DNA of 64,000 bases, taken from assembly GCF_002844195.1 (NCBI RefSeq), contig NZ_PEND01000003.1:372001-436000 (forward strand). The letters run 5' to 3'. Both the position numbers and the translations under genes were made by a program. The DNA comes from Halegenticoccus soli. Lineage in GTDB: Archaea > Halobacteriota > Halobacteria > Halobacteriales > Haloferacaceae. The stretch's first letter is position 1, and every line of letters begins with the position of its first letter. Shown here piece after piece: positions 17,545-27,204 of the stretch. The notes beneath the pieces were generated by a model, which ran no database searches, was not told the origin of the DNA, and worked only from the letters and a program-made list of their open reading frames with translations.

Positions 17545-18078
17545 ATGTCATCAATCGATCTAACGCCGAGCCAACGGATGATACTCACCGCCCTTGTCAA
17601 CCTGTCTCGCGAAACTGAGAGTGCGGTGAAGGGTGAAGACATCGCAGAGGAAGTTAATCGCAACCCAGGCACTATCCGCAATCAGATGCAGAGCCTGAAG
17701 GCATTGCAGCTGGTCGAGGGGGTACCCGGTCCGAAAGGCGGCTATAAGCCGACGACAAACGCATATGAGGCACTCGACATCGATCAGATGGACGAGCCTG
17801 CGTCAGTCCCACTGGTTCACAATGATGAACTAATTGAGGGCGCGAACGTCCAAGAGGTGGATCTCTCGAGCGTCCATCATCCCGAGAAGTGCCGGGCTGA
17901 AATCCATGTGCAAGGCTCCCTCCACGACTTTGACGAGGACGATGTGGTGACAGTCGGTCCGACACCGCTGTCAAAACTCGTCGTTGAAGGCACGGTCGAT
18001 GGAATCGACGACACCGATAACATCCTTATCCTCCGTATTGAGGACATGGTCGCACCGGCCGACGGACCGGCTCACTAA
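17545..18078 (+). CDS. Winged-helix regulator with C-terminal sensor domain
   Basis: 177 residues. Residues 5-70 are an Rrf2/MarR-like winged helix ('TPSQRMILTALVNLSRETES', 'EEVNRNPGTIRNQMQSLKAL', 'GGYKPTTNAYEAL'). Residues 85-170 form a separate beta-rich domain ('VVTVGPTPLSKLVVEGTVDG') known to me only from haloarchaeal one-domain-plus-HTH proteins. Between DoxX and superoxide dismutase it is positioned to act as their redox regulator, which is inference. Confidence 0.75.
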   Translation: MSSIDLTPSQRMILTALVNLSRETESAVKGEDIAEEVNRNPGTIRNQMQSLKALQLVEGVPGPKGGYKPTTNAYEALDIDQMDEPASVPLVHNDELIEGANVQEVDLSSVHHPEKCRAEIHVQGSLHDFDEDDVVTVGPTPLSKLVVEGTVDGIDDTDNILILRIEDMVAPADGPAH

Positions 18079-18362
18079 GGTAACGGTGGTACCTCGCGGT
18101 CAGTCCGTGAGTCTGCCTTCTGAGAAGCTGTGTAGCAATCCCACTAGGCCGTTTTAAGTAGCTAAGTAGGATTTCTGAGAACCGTATCTGGACTCCACGA
18201 GTGCGTGGCTCGCGTTTCTTTGATGAGTTGAACAGCACGGGTGAGTAGTGATCGTCTCCGACACGACCTGAGAGCCACACTCTCCACTACATAGAAACCA
18301 TCTAACAAAAAATGCATTCAGCGAACACTGAAGGACCTCGCCGATGTGTGTCCAGCTGTCGC

Positions 18363-18989
18363 ATGGCACCCTACGAACTTCCAGACCTTCCGTACGACTA
18401 CGACGCGCTCGAACCGGCGATCGACCAGCGCATCATGGAACTGCACCACGACAAGCACCACCAGGGGTACGTCGACGGTGCGAACAGCGCGCTCGAAACA
18501 CTTGAACAGATGCGTCAGAGTGGCGACTATGGTGACATCAAAGGCGTCGAGCGCAACCTCGCGTTCAACCTCTCGGGGCACGTTAATCACACCGTCTTCT
18601 GGGAGAACATGAACCCCGACGGTGGTGGTGAGCCAGGTGGGGAACTCGCTGACGCCCTCGAGGAGCACTTCGGCGGGGTCGACCAATTCAAGGAGCACTT
18701 CTCAGCGGCCGCGAAGGGGGTCGAGGGCTCCGGCTGGGGGTTCCTTGTCTACGACCATGTTGCTGACAAACCGCTCGTCACGATGGCCGAAAATCACCAA
18801 AATCAGACGCCGCAGGGCGTGACGCCACTGCTCGTACTCGACGTGTGGGAGCACGCGTACTACCTCCAATACGAGAACGGCCGTGGAGAGTACGTCGACA
18901 ATTTCTGGGATGTTGTTAACTGGGACGATGTGGCTCAGCGTTACGACGAGGCACAGAACGCGGACGTGCTCGGCCAGCACACTCACTAA
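18363..18989 (+). CDS. sod: Superoxide dismutase, Fe/Mn family
   Basis: 208 residues from the ATG at 18363 (MAPYELPDLPYDYDALEP); the frame is open 17 codons upstream but those are not conserved. Metal ligands of the family are in place: the His in 'MELHHDKHHQGYVDG' (about residue 28), the His in 'SGHVNHTVFW', and Asp/His in 'LVLDVWEHAYYLQY'. Glycine-rich 'GSGWGFLVYD' is also typical. Haloarchaeal enzymes of this type use Mn. It removes superoxide in the cytoplasm; length is normal. Confidence 0.97.
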   Translation: MAPYELPDLPYDYDALEPAIDQRIMELHHDKHHQGYVDGANSALETLEQMRQSGDYGDIKGVERNLAFNLSGHVNHTVFWENMNPDGGGEPGGELADALEEHFGGVDQFKEHFSAAAKGVEGSGWGFLVYDHVADKPLVTMAENHQNQTPQGVTPLLVLDVWEHAYYLQYENGRGEYVDNFWDVVNWDDVAQRYDEAQNADVLGQHTH

Positions 18990-19162
18990 CTTCGCCTCTC
19001 ACTGCCTTCTGCCGCAGCTACGCTGGTTGAATCCTCAAGAGGCACTCAGTAGACTGAATTTACTATGTAATACCTGAGAACGTGGTTCACCCGTATCTTC
19101 CTAGTCGTTTGTCGCTAGTGATTTGGTCTCAGCTCTCATACAGCGGTGCCGAGGAACTCACG

Positions 19163-19558
19163 ATGAGCGATCATTTCAAACCGGAGGGATATACGAGCGT
19201 CTCTCCCTACGTGGTGGTCGAGGATGCCCAGCGCGTCATCGACTTTCTCTCGGCCGTGTTCGAGACAACCGACCTTCGTCGATACGAGCGCCCCAACGGG
19301 TCCATCATGCACGTCGAAGTGCGTCTCGACGACACGGTCATCATGCTCGGTGAAGGACCTGACACTGACACAGTCTCAGCATTCACATCAATGGTCCATG
19401 TCTACGTGCCGGACGTTGACGCCACCTACCAGCGTGCTCTCAAGGCTGGTGGTGTCTCTGTCCAGGACCCACTGCAGCAGGAGGATGATCCTGATCAACG
19501 GGGAATCGTAGAGGATCCGGAGGGAAATCTCTGGGTACTTGCAACACGGATCGGCTAA
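19163..19558 (+). CDS. VOC-family (glyoxalase/bleomycin-resistance-like) protein
   Basis: 131 residues from the ATG at 19163 (MSDHFKPEGYTSVSPYVVVE). Two beta-alpha-beta-beta-beta modules are seen: 'VIDFLSAVFETTDLRRYERP' with 'IMHVEVRLDDTVIMLGE', and 'MVHVYVPDVDATYQRALKAG' with 'GIVEDPEGNLWVLATR'. The motif PDGN-like 'EDPEGNLWVLAT' is characteristic of PhnB-like VOC members. Metal ligand His in 'MHVEV' and Glu residues are present. Substrate unknown. Confidence 0.9.
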   Translation: MSDHFKPEGYTSVSPYVVVEDAQRVIDFLSAVFETTDLRRYERPNGSIMHVEVRLDDTVIMLGEGPDTDTVSAFTSMVHVYVPDVDATYQRALKAGGVSVQDPLQQEDDPDQRGIVEDPEGNLWVLATRIG

Positions 19559-19712
19559 CAAGACGGCGGAGCGTGGACGCCCTCACCCCCAGTTGAGAAC
19601 CGGCTGTCAATCAAGATGTACCGTGTGCAGGACGGATCTCCCCACTTACAGCGCGGAGCGTCTCATCGATGAGAACTTGTGTGGCGAACACCTAGTGAGA
19701 CCTACGCTAAGA

Positions 19713-20333
19713 ATGACCACGAGTGCGGATCTCTCTCCAACCGAACGGCAAGCGTACGACCTGATTGTTGCCGAAGGCGGTCTCCTCCAAAGCCAGTTGT
19801 GGAAAGAGCTCAACGTGTCGAGCCGCACGGGCAGCCGCCTTGCGACAACTCTTGAAGAGAAAGGACTCCTCTCACGAAAACAAACAACCAAGAAGGGCCA
19901 ACGGACCTACCTGCTGAAGCCGACAAACGGGCACGCGACAACGTCCGCGGAGACAGAAAGCAAACGTCCAGAGGAAGCGGTCGAGGACAATGCGGACACT
20001 GCCCTCACTGCTCGTGAAACGCGTGCGTTAGCACTTATTCGCGAGCGAGGCGGGCTCTACCAGAGTGAGTTTTGGAAGGAACTTGAGGTGAGTAGCCGGA
20101 CAGGAAGTCGTCTAGCAACCAGTCTCGAAGCAAAGGGATTGATTCGCCGCGAAGAAACCACGTATAATGGCCAGCGAACATACTTGCTCCTTCCAGCGAA
20201 GAAAGACCTCGATTTCTCGGTGCTGATGGCTGGGGACATGTTCTCACCATTCGTTGGCACCGAGGAGATCGATCCAATCACGTCTGATGCGTTTACTCAG
20301 TGGATCGTTCACCTCGCACAGAACGAATCATAA
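19713..20333 (+). CDS. Regulator with two tandem near-identical winged helices
   Basis: 206 residues from the ATG at 19713. Two internally duplicated domains: 'GLLQSQLWKELNVSSRTGSR' plus 'EEKGLLSRKQTTKKGQRTYL' (about 20-70) and 'GLYQSEFWKELEVSSRTGSR' plus 'EAKGLIRREETTYNGQRTYL' (about 110-160). A C-terminal 45 residues lack homology. Both halves fit DUF7343/MarR-type winged helices. The frame continues upstream to 19539 through a CxxC...C-x2-H pattern ('CTVCRTDLPTYS' ... 'NLCGEHL'), so a longer zinc-binding form is possible. Confidence 0.82.
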   Translation: MTTSADLSPTERQAYDLIVAEGGLLQSQLWKELNVSSRTGSRLATTLEEKGLLSRKQTTKKGQRTYLLKPTNGHATTSAETESKRPEEAVEDNADTALTARETRALALIRERGGLYQSEFWKELEVSSRTGSRLATSLEAKGLIRREETTYNGQRTYLLLPAKKDLDFSVLMAGDMFSPFVGTEEIDPITSDAFTQWIVHLAQNES

Positions 20334-20522
20334 CGGCTCCTTCTCTTGAGAAGAACGAAAACTCATTCGTAACAGGTGCGCCAGTGCTCCCACTCTACTG
20401 ATGCTGTTGACACTCCTTGAGCGGACACCAGTCCAATCACAAGTGTATCGAAGGAGTAGGGATACGTTACAACGTGATATATGTGAATAACAATGTGTGC
20501 AATCGATCTATCTTCTATTTCA

Positions 20523-20807
20523 ATGTTCGAGCTCAGCGGATTCCAACGTGACCTCCTCGTCGTGATCGCCGGCCTCGATGAGCCATCCGGTCAAGACGTC
20601 AAAGAGAACCTCGAAGCGGTGTATGGCACAGAAATCAACCACGGCCGGTTGTACCCGAACTTAGACACGCTGGTCCAGCAGGGGTACGTCGAAAAGGGGA
20701 CGCTCGACCGGCGGACGAATTTCTATGCGGTGACTGATCACGGACTCGACACACTCCGTGAGTGGGCTGACTGGCAGCGTGACACCGTCCCCCAGATCGC
20801 TCACTAG
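20523..20807 (+). CDS. PadR-like winged-helix regulator
   Basis: 94 residues from the ATG at 20523 (MFELSGFQRDLLVVIAGLDE). Same architecture as the protein at 10628, about 60% identical by eye: 'SGQDVKENLEAVYGTEINHG', 'GRLYPNLDTLVQQGYVEKGT' and 'RRTNFYAVTDHGLDTLREW'. Its flanks do not match the duplicated block of the other two copies, so this copy is older or independent. Confidence 0.9.
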   Translation: MFELSGFQRDLLVVIAGLDEPSGQDVKENLEAVYGTEINHGRLYPNLDTLVQQGYVEKGTLDRRTNFYAVTDHGLDTLREWADWQRDTVPQIAH

Positions 20808-20940
20808 GAGCAACAAAGCAGGTCATTCATCTCCTTAGTGCGGACCACAAGAGGATCTACTGAAAGCGCGGGAGCTGACGGTTCCAGTGGCTCACATGAC
20901 GAATCAGAGACGGCACTGGGTAGAGACGCGTTGCTCCTCG

Positions 20941-21108
20941 TTAGAGATCGCGTGGCTGGACCGTTTTCCGACCATTCGCTTCTGCTCGTCGACTGGCGTG
21001 GTCGAGAAGTTCTTGGACTTGCTCGTCGAGGGCATCGTAGAACTCGCCCGAGACGTTGTGGCCTTCGAGTGCGTCTTTGACAGCCGAGTTGACGATCAGG
21101 TCTGCCAT
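20941..21108 (-). CDS. 55-aa histone-fold protein (DUF1931-like)
   Basis: The ATG at 21108 opens 55 codons to TAA at 20941. The protein begins MADLIVNSAVKDALEGHNVS, continues with 'FYDALDEQVQELLDHASRRA' and ends 'EANGRKTVQPRDL', matching the small DUF1931/archaeal histone-fold family (helix-strand-helix with the terminal 'K/R-T-V-x-P-x-D/H-L' motif). Such proteins are probably DNA-binding or dimeric chromatin-like factors. It is too short for many gene callers. Confidence 0.85.
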   Translation of the reverse strand: MADLIVNSAVKDALEGHNVSGEFYDALDEQVQELLDHASRRAEANGRKTVQPRDL

Positions 21109-21482
21109 AGCGGCCCACCGGTTCGCACAGCCTCACAATAAAGATTCGGGCGACTCACCGCCAGATCTTTCCAGAGTGAGTACGTGGTTATCCCTCTTAC
21201 TCTGGAAGGGCACCTTGCCAGCATTGTTCTAGTTTCCGTTAGTGGATGAAAGTTATCACCCTACGCCGGGGCAAGAGACCCAGACAAACGGGATTATGGG
21301 TTGCATTTGACTCCCCATCGGTTACAGTGGTCACAGAGAGGACTGTTCGTAATGAGCTCGTGGTGAGATCATTCTCCAATCATTCTGGTACGACGAGCAG
21401 TTGGTATCAGTAGGCAAAGCCGTGGGTCTTCTCTTCGTTTAACCGTCTTCCTCCAGTAGGTGGACGTAGTGCGTCTACCTGT
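21109..21482. other. Intergenic, about 370 bp
   Basis: No gene seen. The first part contains the promoter of the divergent histone-fold gene. A dyad-like 'ctttccagagtgagtac ... ttactctggaaggg' (about 21167-21211) pairs ccagagt with actctgg and could be an operator or terminator. Confidence 0.4.
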
Positions 21483-22762
21483 ATGAGTTCTATTGCCCTT
21501 CTTCGTGACCGGGAATTCGCTGCCTTAGCGGGCACTGCGTTCGCTCGAAGCCAACGTATTCGACGATTCTCATCGCGCTTGCGCTCTACGCAGAACGGTT
21601 TCATACAACTGGAACCATCGAAGGACTATTTGGAACAGCGTTCGCAGTTGCTCAACTGCTCATCGTTCTCCCCCTTGGACGAAAAATCGACACAGGGAAT
21701 GCGAAACGGTTCTTGCTTGCAGGCTTCGTTCTCAACGTCTGTGTCTTTTGTGGGTTTGCTCTTGTCCAGAATGCAGTCCACGTTGTTTTCGTCCGTTTCC
21801 TCCAAGGCGTTGGCGCAAGTATCCTCTGGATCACAGGATCGACGGTTGTTGGGAAAATTAGCCCTGACGATGCGAGTGGTCGATGGCTCGGATCCTACAA
21901 TCAAGTCGCTGCCTTTTCGAGCTTGGCAGGAGACGTTGCCGGTGGCTATCTCCTCTTTGCGCACGGCTTTCGGCTGACGTACTTCGTTTTGAGCCTTGTC
22001 ACTCTTGGTGCGTTCGTCCTAGTGTATTGGTTCCTTCGTGACAATCCAGGAGGGCGGACAGACCCAGCGGACGCGACAAGCATCGAAACGTTCCGTACGC
22101 TTCTGGCTCGCCCGGTGGTGCAGGCGCTCGTGCTGTTCCGCCTTGCGTTCAGCATCGGAAAGATGGCGGTCATCACGTTTCTTCCGATTCTTGCACATAC
22201 GGAGTTCGGGATTGGGGCCTTCGCCATCGGCTGGATTCTCGCCGGTGGGAAGCTCACAAAGAGCCTCCTCCAGGGCTACATTGGGGATCTCACCGATCGT
22301 CTCGGTCGGAAAACGACGTTCGTCGCGGTTGGCGCACTCCTCTATGGAATTGGGACCGCCCTCATCCCCGCGTCATTCATCTTGGAGAAGAGTATCGACC
22401 CACTAACGGTCGAGATGTATGGCCGCACACTGTCGCTCGGTGGTGCATTCTTTACACTATTCGCTGCCTATGGACTGCTTGGGGTCGCAGACAGTGTTCG
22501 ACTTCCCGCGAGTATGGCACTGTTCGTCGAAGAGGGTGAACAGTTTGACTCGGTCGCAAGCAGTATGTCATTGCGATCGATTTCGTGGAAAATTGGCCAA
22601 ATCTCGGGGCCGCTCCTCGTTGGAATCATCAAACAGTACGTCTCAACCAGCGTCGCATTCTTTACCGCGGCGGGGTTCATCATCCTCGCTACCGGAGGGT
22701 TCGGGCTGGTCCGCTTGCGCACACGCCGCCACCAATCGACGGCTGGGGTACCAGGGGACTGA
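21483..22762 (+). pseudogene. MFS transporter with a frameshift near the N-terminus
   Basis: Frame one (21483) encodes 'MSSIALLRDREFAALAGTAF' and ARSQ. The product then continues in the next frame from about 21551 ('YSTILIALALYAERFHTTGT', 'LLIVLPLGRKIDTGNAKRF') through to 22762. A single lost base around 21555 explains the shift. The rest is an ordinary 12-helix MFS protein with 'GDLTDRLGRKTTF' between helices and about 425 residues in total. Translation could restart at 21713, but would lose two helices. Drug or small-molecule efflux is the family default. Confidence 0.85.
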
Positions 22763-23017
22763 ATTACGTGCACGCGGGGACTTAAACAGAGCAGTGAACA
22801 GGTACGACTCACTATGTTTCTTCATCTGGCACAGAGTGGGAGCAACAAGTTGGGTACTGCGATCGAAGATGCTCACGCAGAGTGGATCAGTGAGAAACGT
22901 CCACCACCGTCGATGTTGGTCGGCCGTCTGTCAGACGGGTAGCTTGGCCAGTTCGACGCTAATACATCCACCAACGACCGACTCAGGGCCTCAACAGACG
23001 AACTACTGCGGAAGGTA
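22763..23017. other. Intergenic, 255 bp
   Basis: Lies between the MFS stop and the convergent low-complexity frame. I see no gene or clear signal. Confidence 0.4.
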
Positions 23018-23392
23018 TTAATCTTCTTCGCCTTCTTGATTGTCGGTATCTCCATCTTCTTCGTTGTCACCGTTTCCGTTTTGTGGTGGTGTTGGAGTCG
23101 GTGTGGGTGTAGCTCTCGGTGTGGACGTGGGAGTTGATGTTGCTGTTGCGGTTTGGGTTGGGGATTCGATGTCTGGCGTTGGTGATGATGACGGTGCAGT
23201 GGTTGGCTGGAGTGTTGCCGTTGGGCCAGCTGTGTTGCCGTCATCGTTGGATGTGTCGCTGTCTAGGGACGTGATCGGTCTGAGAGTGGACGTCGGCGAG
23301 TCGGTTCGGTTGAAGTCGGGCGCTGAAGTGGTATTCGGTGTCGTAAGGGGGTCTCCGATATCTTCGCCGGCAACGGCGTGAGCAAGAGAGAT
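23018..23392 (-). pseudogene. Thr/Pro-rich secreted-protein tail, no start codon
   Basis: The minus frame from the stop codon at 23393-23395 down to TAA at 23018 encodes a Ser/Thr/Pro/Asp-rich stretch with 'STPTSTPRATPTPTPTPPQN' and an acidic end 'DTDNQEGEED'. This is the composition of cell-surface linkers in haloarchaea. It begins 'ISLAHAVAGEDIGDP', resembling the end of a signal peptide, but no start codon precedes it. The 5' end is probably lost by a frameshift or deletion. Confidence 0.5.
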
Positions 23393-23743
23393 TTATAGAA
23401 TCAAACTTCTTCTCGGTTAGTGGCTGCTCAACACCACGAAAACAAACCATACGGTCGATCTGAGCCCTCGTCGCGTCTGCAACTCTGTTCATTCATGTCT
23501 TCCTGCACTGAGTAACAAAAGACAACCCGCACTTCGCAGCACTCTCGCCACTCAGAGTTCGATCGCCAGAACGTCTGTAGGTGACGTAGTGATTCGAGGC
23601 GATGCACTGGAAGGTCCTGATCTATTTGTTCCAGAAGAACCGTCGGACGGACGTCAGCTCCACGGTGGACTGGAGACAAGAGACGAAAAAGATGGATCGT
23701 CGAACAACTGTATCGACTCTTCTGACCAGGTGGCCTTTCTTGC

Positions 23744-23986
23744 TCACTCGTCAATTAGTTCGAGTTCGACGAAATGATCGTCACCGTGCTGCTCCTCGTG
23801 ATCGATGCTCATCTTGAGTGCTGGCTTGATCCCGTCAACGATCATCGTGTAGTCGCAGCCAAGACACTGCAGACGGTACGAATTCAGCGCTGAGTGACTC
23901 ACTGAATCGGGCGCTGACTCCGTCTCCCCATTCGGTGTAGTCCGTAACTCCAGCTGTGGTGGTGTTCTTTGCCCGTCCATGCCCAA
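23744..23986 (-). CDS. Small CxxC/His protein (paralog at 27205)
   Basis: 80 residues. The N-terminal 35 residues are variable. The C-terminal half 'YRLQCLGCDYTMIVDGIKPA' and 'MSIDHEEQHGDDHFVELELI' is nearly identical to the paralog at 27205 ('LTCLSCSYAPTVEGVKSALK', 'MDHEENHGDDHFVELELIEE'). CxxC plus two histidines about 25 residues later would make one C2H2-like zinc site. Function unknown. Confidence 0.75.
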   Translation of the reverse strand: MGMDGQRTPPQLELRTTPNGETESAPDSVSHSALNSYRLQCLGCDYTMIVDGIKPALKMSIDHEEQHGDDHFVELELIDE

Positions 23987-24203
23987 CGTGGGAAGAAAGC
24001 TAACTCTATGTCAATCTACCGGCTACCTACAGAGGTAGTGGAGGTCGGGTTCTCGTGAATTGAGGAGCGCAACGTGGAAGAGAGCTTCTCACATCTCTTC
24101 ACGTGAATACTCTAAAAAGTGGAGTCACCGGGTTGTGAGATCCTGTAAGAGGAGATAGGAGTATACTCACCCTCGTCTGTGGATGGATCTCGAAACGAGC
24201 AGA

Positions 24204-24476
24204 TCATCGATAGAACTCGTCAAGGGACTCCTGATCAACGTCTGGTGACACTTTTGGTTGTACTCGCATTTCTTCCTCTCGATGACTAGTCTTCTGTGTA
24301 AGTGGAGCAAGCCATAGTAGCTTCCCTACCTTAGTCCCGACCAGATACCATCCCTCTGCAGGGCTCCACATGCACAGTAACCATGTGCCCTTTCCAATCC
24401 GTGAAGTGAGGTCTTGTTCTGTATAGGTGTGGCCATCTGAGCCACCGTACACATTCTTCCTGTCGGGTGATAGCAT
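24204..24476 (-). CDS. Possible 90-aa protein, unknown
   Basis: An open frame with 'GTWLLCMWSPAEGWYLVGTK' and an acidic C-terminus. There is no family match I can name and no conserved neighbour. Included because composition is protein-like, but it may be chance. Confidence 0.3.
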   Translation of the reverse strand: MLSPDRKNVYGGSDGHTYTEQDLTSRIGKGTWLLCMWSPAEGWYLVGTKVGKLLWLAPLTQKTSHREEEMRVQPKVSPDVDQESLDEFYR

Positions 24477-24817
24477 GTGTCTGGGTCAGTTGGCTACCTA
24501 TATGACTGTCATGGTCGACGTAAAGAGGACCGTCACATCGAATTCCTCCCTTCTCTGACTCAAGATTGGTACACAATTGTAGGAATTTCTCTCTCTACAG
24601 AGTAAGTCAAATACCTCATTCCAGCTTCGAGGTGACCTGTAGGCTGAATCACTCCGTTTCTTTGTGAGAAGATTAAGGCGTGCTTCCGGAACGGTCGATT
24701 CTTCAGTACGGGTGAATACACAGGTCAGGTGTGTCCGGCGACCTGCTCTGCTCAGGCTGCAAGTTGAATAGATCGCGGGAGAATAGAGACTCGGCCAATG
24801 AACCTATCACGTAGGCT

Positions 24818-25562
24818 GTGTCACAGACCACCAATGATTTTTTCGACACATCTGAGGGCGACGAACACGAAGAGGGTGGCGGTTATTTTGCTTCAGAGAC
24901 AGTAGGAGACGATTACGCGACACGAGCGAAAGAGGGGGCTGTTTCGAAAAGAACAGAAGGCAATCACGCGCTACTTTACGGAGTTAGGGGCGAGAACTCT
25001 TGACCTTGGCTGTGGCACCGGACACGTCACTTCTGTCCCCCACGACAGGGGATTTGATGTGGCGGGAGTAGATCCGAGCCAACCGATGATCGATGCAGCC
25101 ACCGCTCTTTTTCCGCAGATCGACTTTCGGACTGGAGACGCTACAAGCCTCGAGCTTGACTCAAACACGTTCGAGTATGTTCTGTTCTCCTATTATAGTC
25201 TCGACTATATCTCCCTCGAATCACAGCGTTACCGTGCATTAGCCGAGATACACAGAGTAGTCAAACCAGATGGCATCTTCATGTTCAGCTCTCACAACCA
25301 GTGGTACCTGCTTCCTGCACTCTTCCTCGATCACACCAGGGTGAAAAATTACCTCTTTTGCAAGGAAAATCTCTTGCATCCATTCACCCGATATCGGCCT
25401 GTGAAAACCAGAACAGGGGAACCAACCACGTATTTCTCTAATCCTCTTCGACAACGCGCACAACTTGAGAAGGTGGGATTTGAGTTGATTAATTTCATTG
25501 TAGAACACGACGATGTCCGGAAGTATTTGGAAGTCACACCCTATTATGTTGCACAGAAATAG
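24818..25562 (+). pseudogene. Class I SAM-dependent methyltransferase with frameshift
   Basis: A GTG at 24818 starts 'FDTSEGDEHEEGGGYFASET' and 'YATRAKEG'. The frame must shift in the G5 run at 24933-24937 to continue 'LFRKEQKAITRYFTELGART', then motif I 'LDLGCGTGH', the acidic loop 'VAGVDPSQPMIDAA', motif II 'FDYVLFSYYSLDYI'-like, and motif III 'EIHRVVKPDGIFMFSSHNQW'. One extra G accounts for the break, so decay or a homopolymer sequencing error are both plausible. The substrate is unknown (small molecule or lipid methyltransferase-like). Confidence 0.82.
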
Positions 25563-25639
25563 ACCGTTTCGAACCCTCCACGAGCGAATCCTGGTGCCCG
25601 CGACAGGAAGTGCTAAGTGTGCACTATCAGAGTCTGTTG

Positions 25640-25960
25640 GATCTGATGCGCCTGAAGAACGAAGCGTCTTGATCAAACGCGAACCGCCCGCCGGACGTAC
25701 TTTTTACACACTGTCAAAGGACATCGTTATTGAGTGCGTCGAGCGAGGTATCGGAACAATTGTCATCGGCGATCTTGGATCAGTGAGGATGAAAACGGTG
25801 ATGCCCGTAACTGAGGCGACCACGGTAACCTTGATCGCCACGGATGGATCTTCGACCGCTTCACGACGATGCTCGAATACAAGGCCGAATATCGTGGTAG
25901 TTAGATTGTCAGAAAGTCTGAACGCAACGCGTCAAAATCCCTGTTCAGGGAAGATGCTGC
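25640..25960 (+). pseudogene. Degraded IS1341-type TnpB fragment
   Basis: One frame gives 'TFYTLSKDIVIECVERGIGT' and 'IVIGDLGSVR', matching TnpB 'LSKDIVEqcvErGVgtIaIGDL'. A shifted frame gives 'GWIFDRFTTMLEYKAEYRGS' before a TAG, the next TnpB segment. Frame changes and stops show that it is dead. The catalytic Asp region before and the zinc finger after are missing. Confidence 0.75.
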
Positions 25961-25976
25961 TCAGGCTCTTGTGGTC

Positions 25977-26624
25977 CTAGTCCGTCGGTGGTTCATTTCT
26001 AAGGCGATCAAGGAGTGTTTCGAGCGCTCGGCGGAGCCGCTCAGAGACTGTTTGGCTTGAGGTATTGAGTTTGGCTGCGAGCTCTTCCAGATCGGTCTCG
26101 CGTGGCACCGCAAAGTAGCCACGCTCAGACGCGAGTAACACTGCCTCATATTGGTCGTCGCTCAATCCTAACTTCGCGAGTGGGTGAGCTACTCCTTTAG
26201 ACAACGACCGGATGGTTACTCCCACATTCTGCTTTTCGAGTCTGTCGAGAAGCCTGGCAACCGTTTCTTTGTTCGGCAGGCGCAGACAGAAATCGCACCC
26301 CTCTGCCGTCACCATTAGATTGACAATCAGGGTTGCTGACTCAGAACAAAGGAGCGTGAACAGCGGTGCTGCATCAGCACCTCTCAGGTCAACTGTGTAC
26401 AGAGGGGGGTGAGTGGTTGCAGAGAGCGGTGTGAGCTCACGAATACTCGGGTCACTGATTGCCGCCGTTTCAAATCGCTCACGATCGTCAGTGTATACCC
26501 ACATGAGAAGCGGAGCATGAGCGATGACACATTGATTCGATGCAAGGTGAAGTTCGGAGTCGGGAACGTGTCTGAAGAGTTTTTCACAGAGTGAGACCCG
26601 AGCTGTTCCTCGCACCGTAATCAT
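25977..26624 (-). CDS. HTH_10 (Bat-type) transcriptional regulator
   Basis: 215 residues (MITVRGTARVSLCEKLFRHV). An N-terminal ~155-residue effector domain, then HTH_10: 'LSDDQYEAVLLASERGYFAV', 'PRETDLEELAAKLNTSSQTV' and 'SERLRRALETLLDRL'. Same architecture and same MIT start as the paralog at 32475, and related to 5845. It abuts the TnpB remnant 3' to 3'. Confidence 0.9.
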   Translation of the reverse strand: MITVRGTARVSLCEKLFRHVPDSELHLASNQCVIAHAPLLMWVYTDDRERFETAAISDPSIRELTPLSATTHPPLYTVDLRGADAAPLFTLLCSESATLIVNLMVTAEGCDFCLRLPNKETVARLLDRLEKQNVGVTIRSLSKGVAHPLAKLGLSDDQYEAVLLASERGYFAVPRETDLEELAAKLNTSSQTVSERLRRALETLLDRLRNEPPTD

Positions 26625-27204
26625 CTCTGCTCTCCGGTGACCGGCTTTTCCATCTCCTGTTCCATCTCATCTCTACGTTAGTGGAATACAGAAATAACAC
26701 TTATCATCATGGATCCTTGTGAACGAACAAACTAGCGATACTGAGATACCTCACTCCTTCGAGATATGCGTTAACGACTGAAACAACCGATGATACCGGG
26801 AATATGGGTTAGTCCCGATTCTTTCGTGCCTGACAGAAGTACGTATGTCTAGACTGACACTGATTGTTTCTCTACCCTCTCCAAGCTAACAAAGGATTAG
26901 AACGCTCTAGTTAAACTCTTCTCGATTCCCATTTAGGAAATCTACTGCTCACTTGTTTGAAACCGTCAAAGACAAGCGAACCGCTCAACAACACCCAAGA
27001 CTGCGAATAGCCTTCAACAAGGCAATTCATGGGGTACATTGCTGCCTGATGGAGTAAGAGTGGATTGCAGTAAAATAATCAATGTGGGATATTTCTAGAT
27101 CCTCTCCAGATCTAGATTAAGCTCAGATACTCAAAAACGTTGTTTAAATATTCTAAATACATAGCAGTAAATTCATATGGGCTTAGTTTATAGACGTATT
27201 TGAG
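26625..27204. other. AT-rich intergenic region, 580 bp
   Basis: No supported gene. It contains one perfect dyad (27094-27116) and lower GC than its neighbours. It probably holds promoters for the two divergent genes on either side. Confidence 0.5.
27094..27116. promoter_or_regulatory. 8-bp perfect dyad tctagatc/gatctaga
   Basis: Arms at 27094-27101 and 27109-27116 with a 7-bp spacer, in the AT-rich gap about 90 bp upstream of the ATG at 27205. The layout suits a dimeric regulator. Confidence 0.45.

Noticed and set aside
22873-23244. His/Gln-rich minus-strand frame that looks metal-binding
   Set aside because: It is a +1 reading of the same Thr/Pro repeat; the poly-His/Gln is a frame artefact.
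23040-23381. Gly/Val-rich plus-strand frame
   Set aside because: Mirror of the Thr/Pro repeat encoded on the minus strand; the TPTPTP-plus-acidic tail on the minus strand is the biologically sensible reading.
25513-25980. 155-residue plus-strand gene
   Set aside because: Its only recognisable part is a short TnpB segment that continues in another frame and hits stops; treated as a TnpB remnant.
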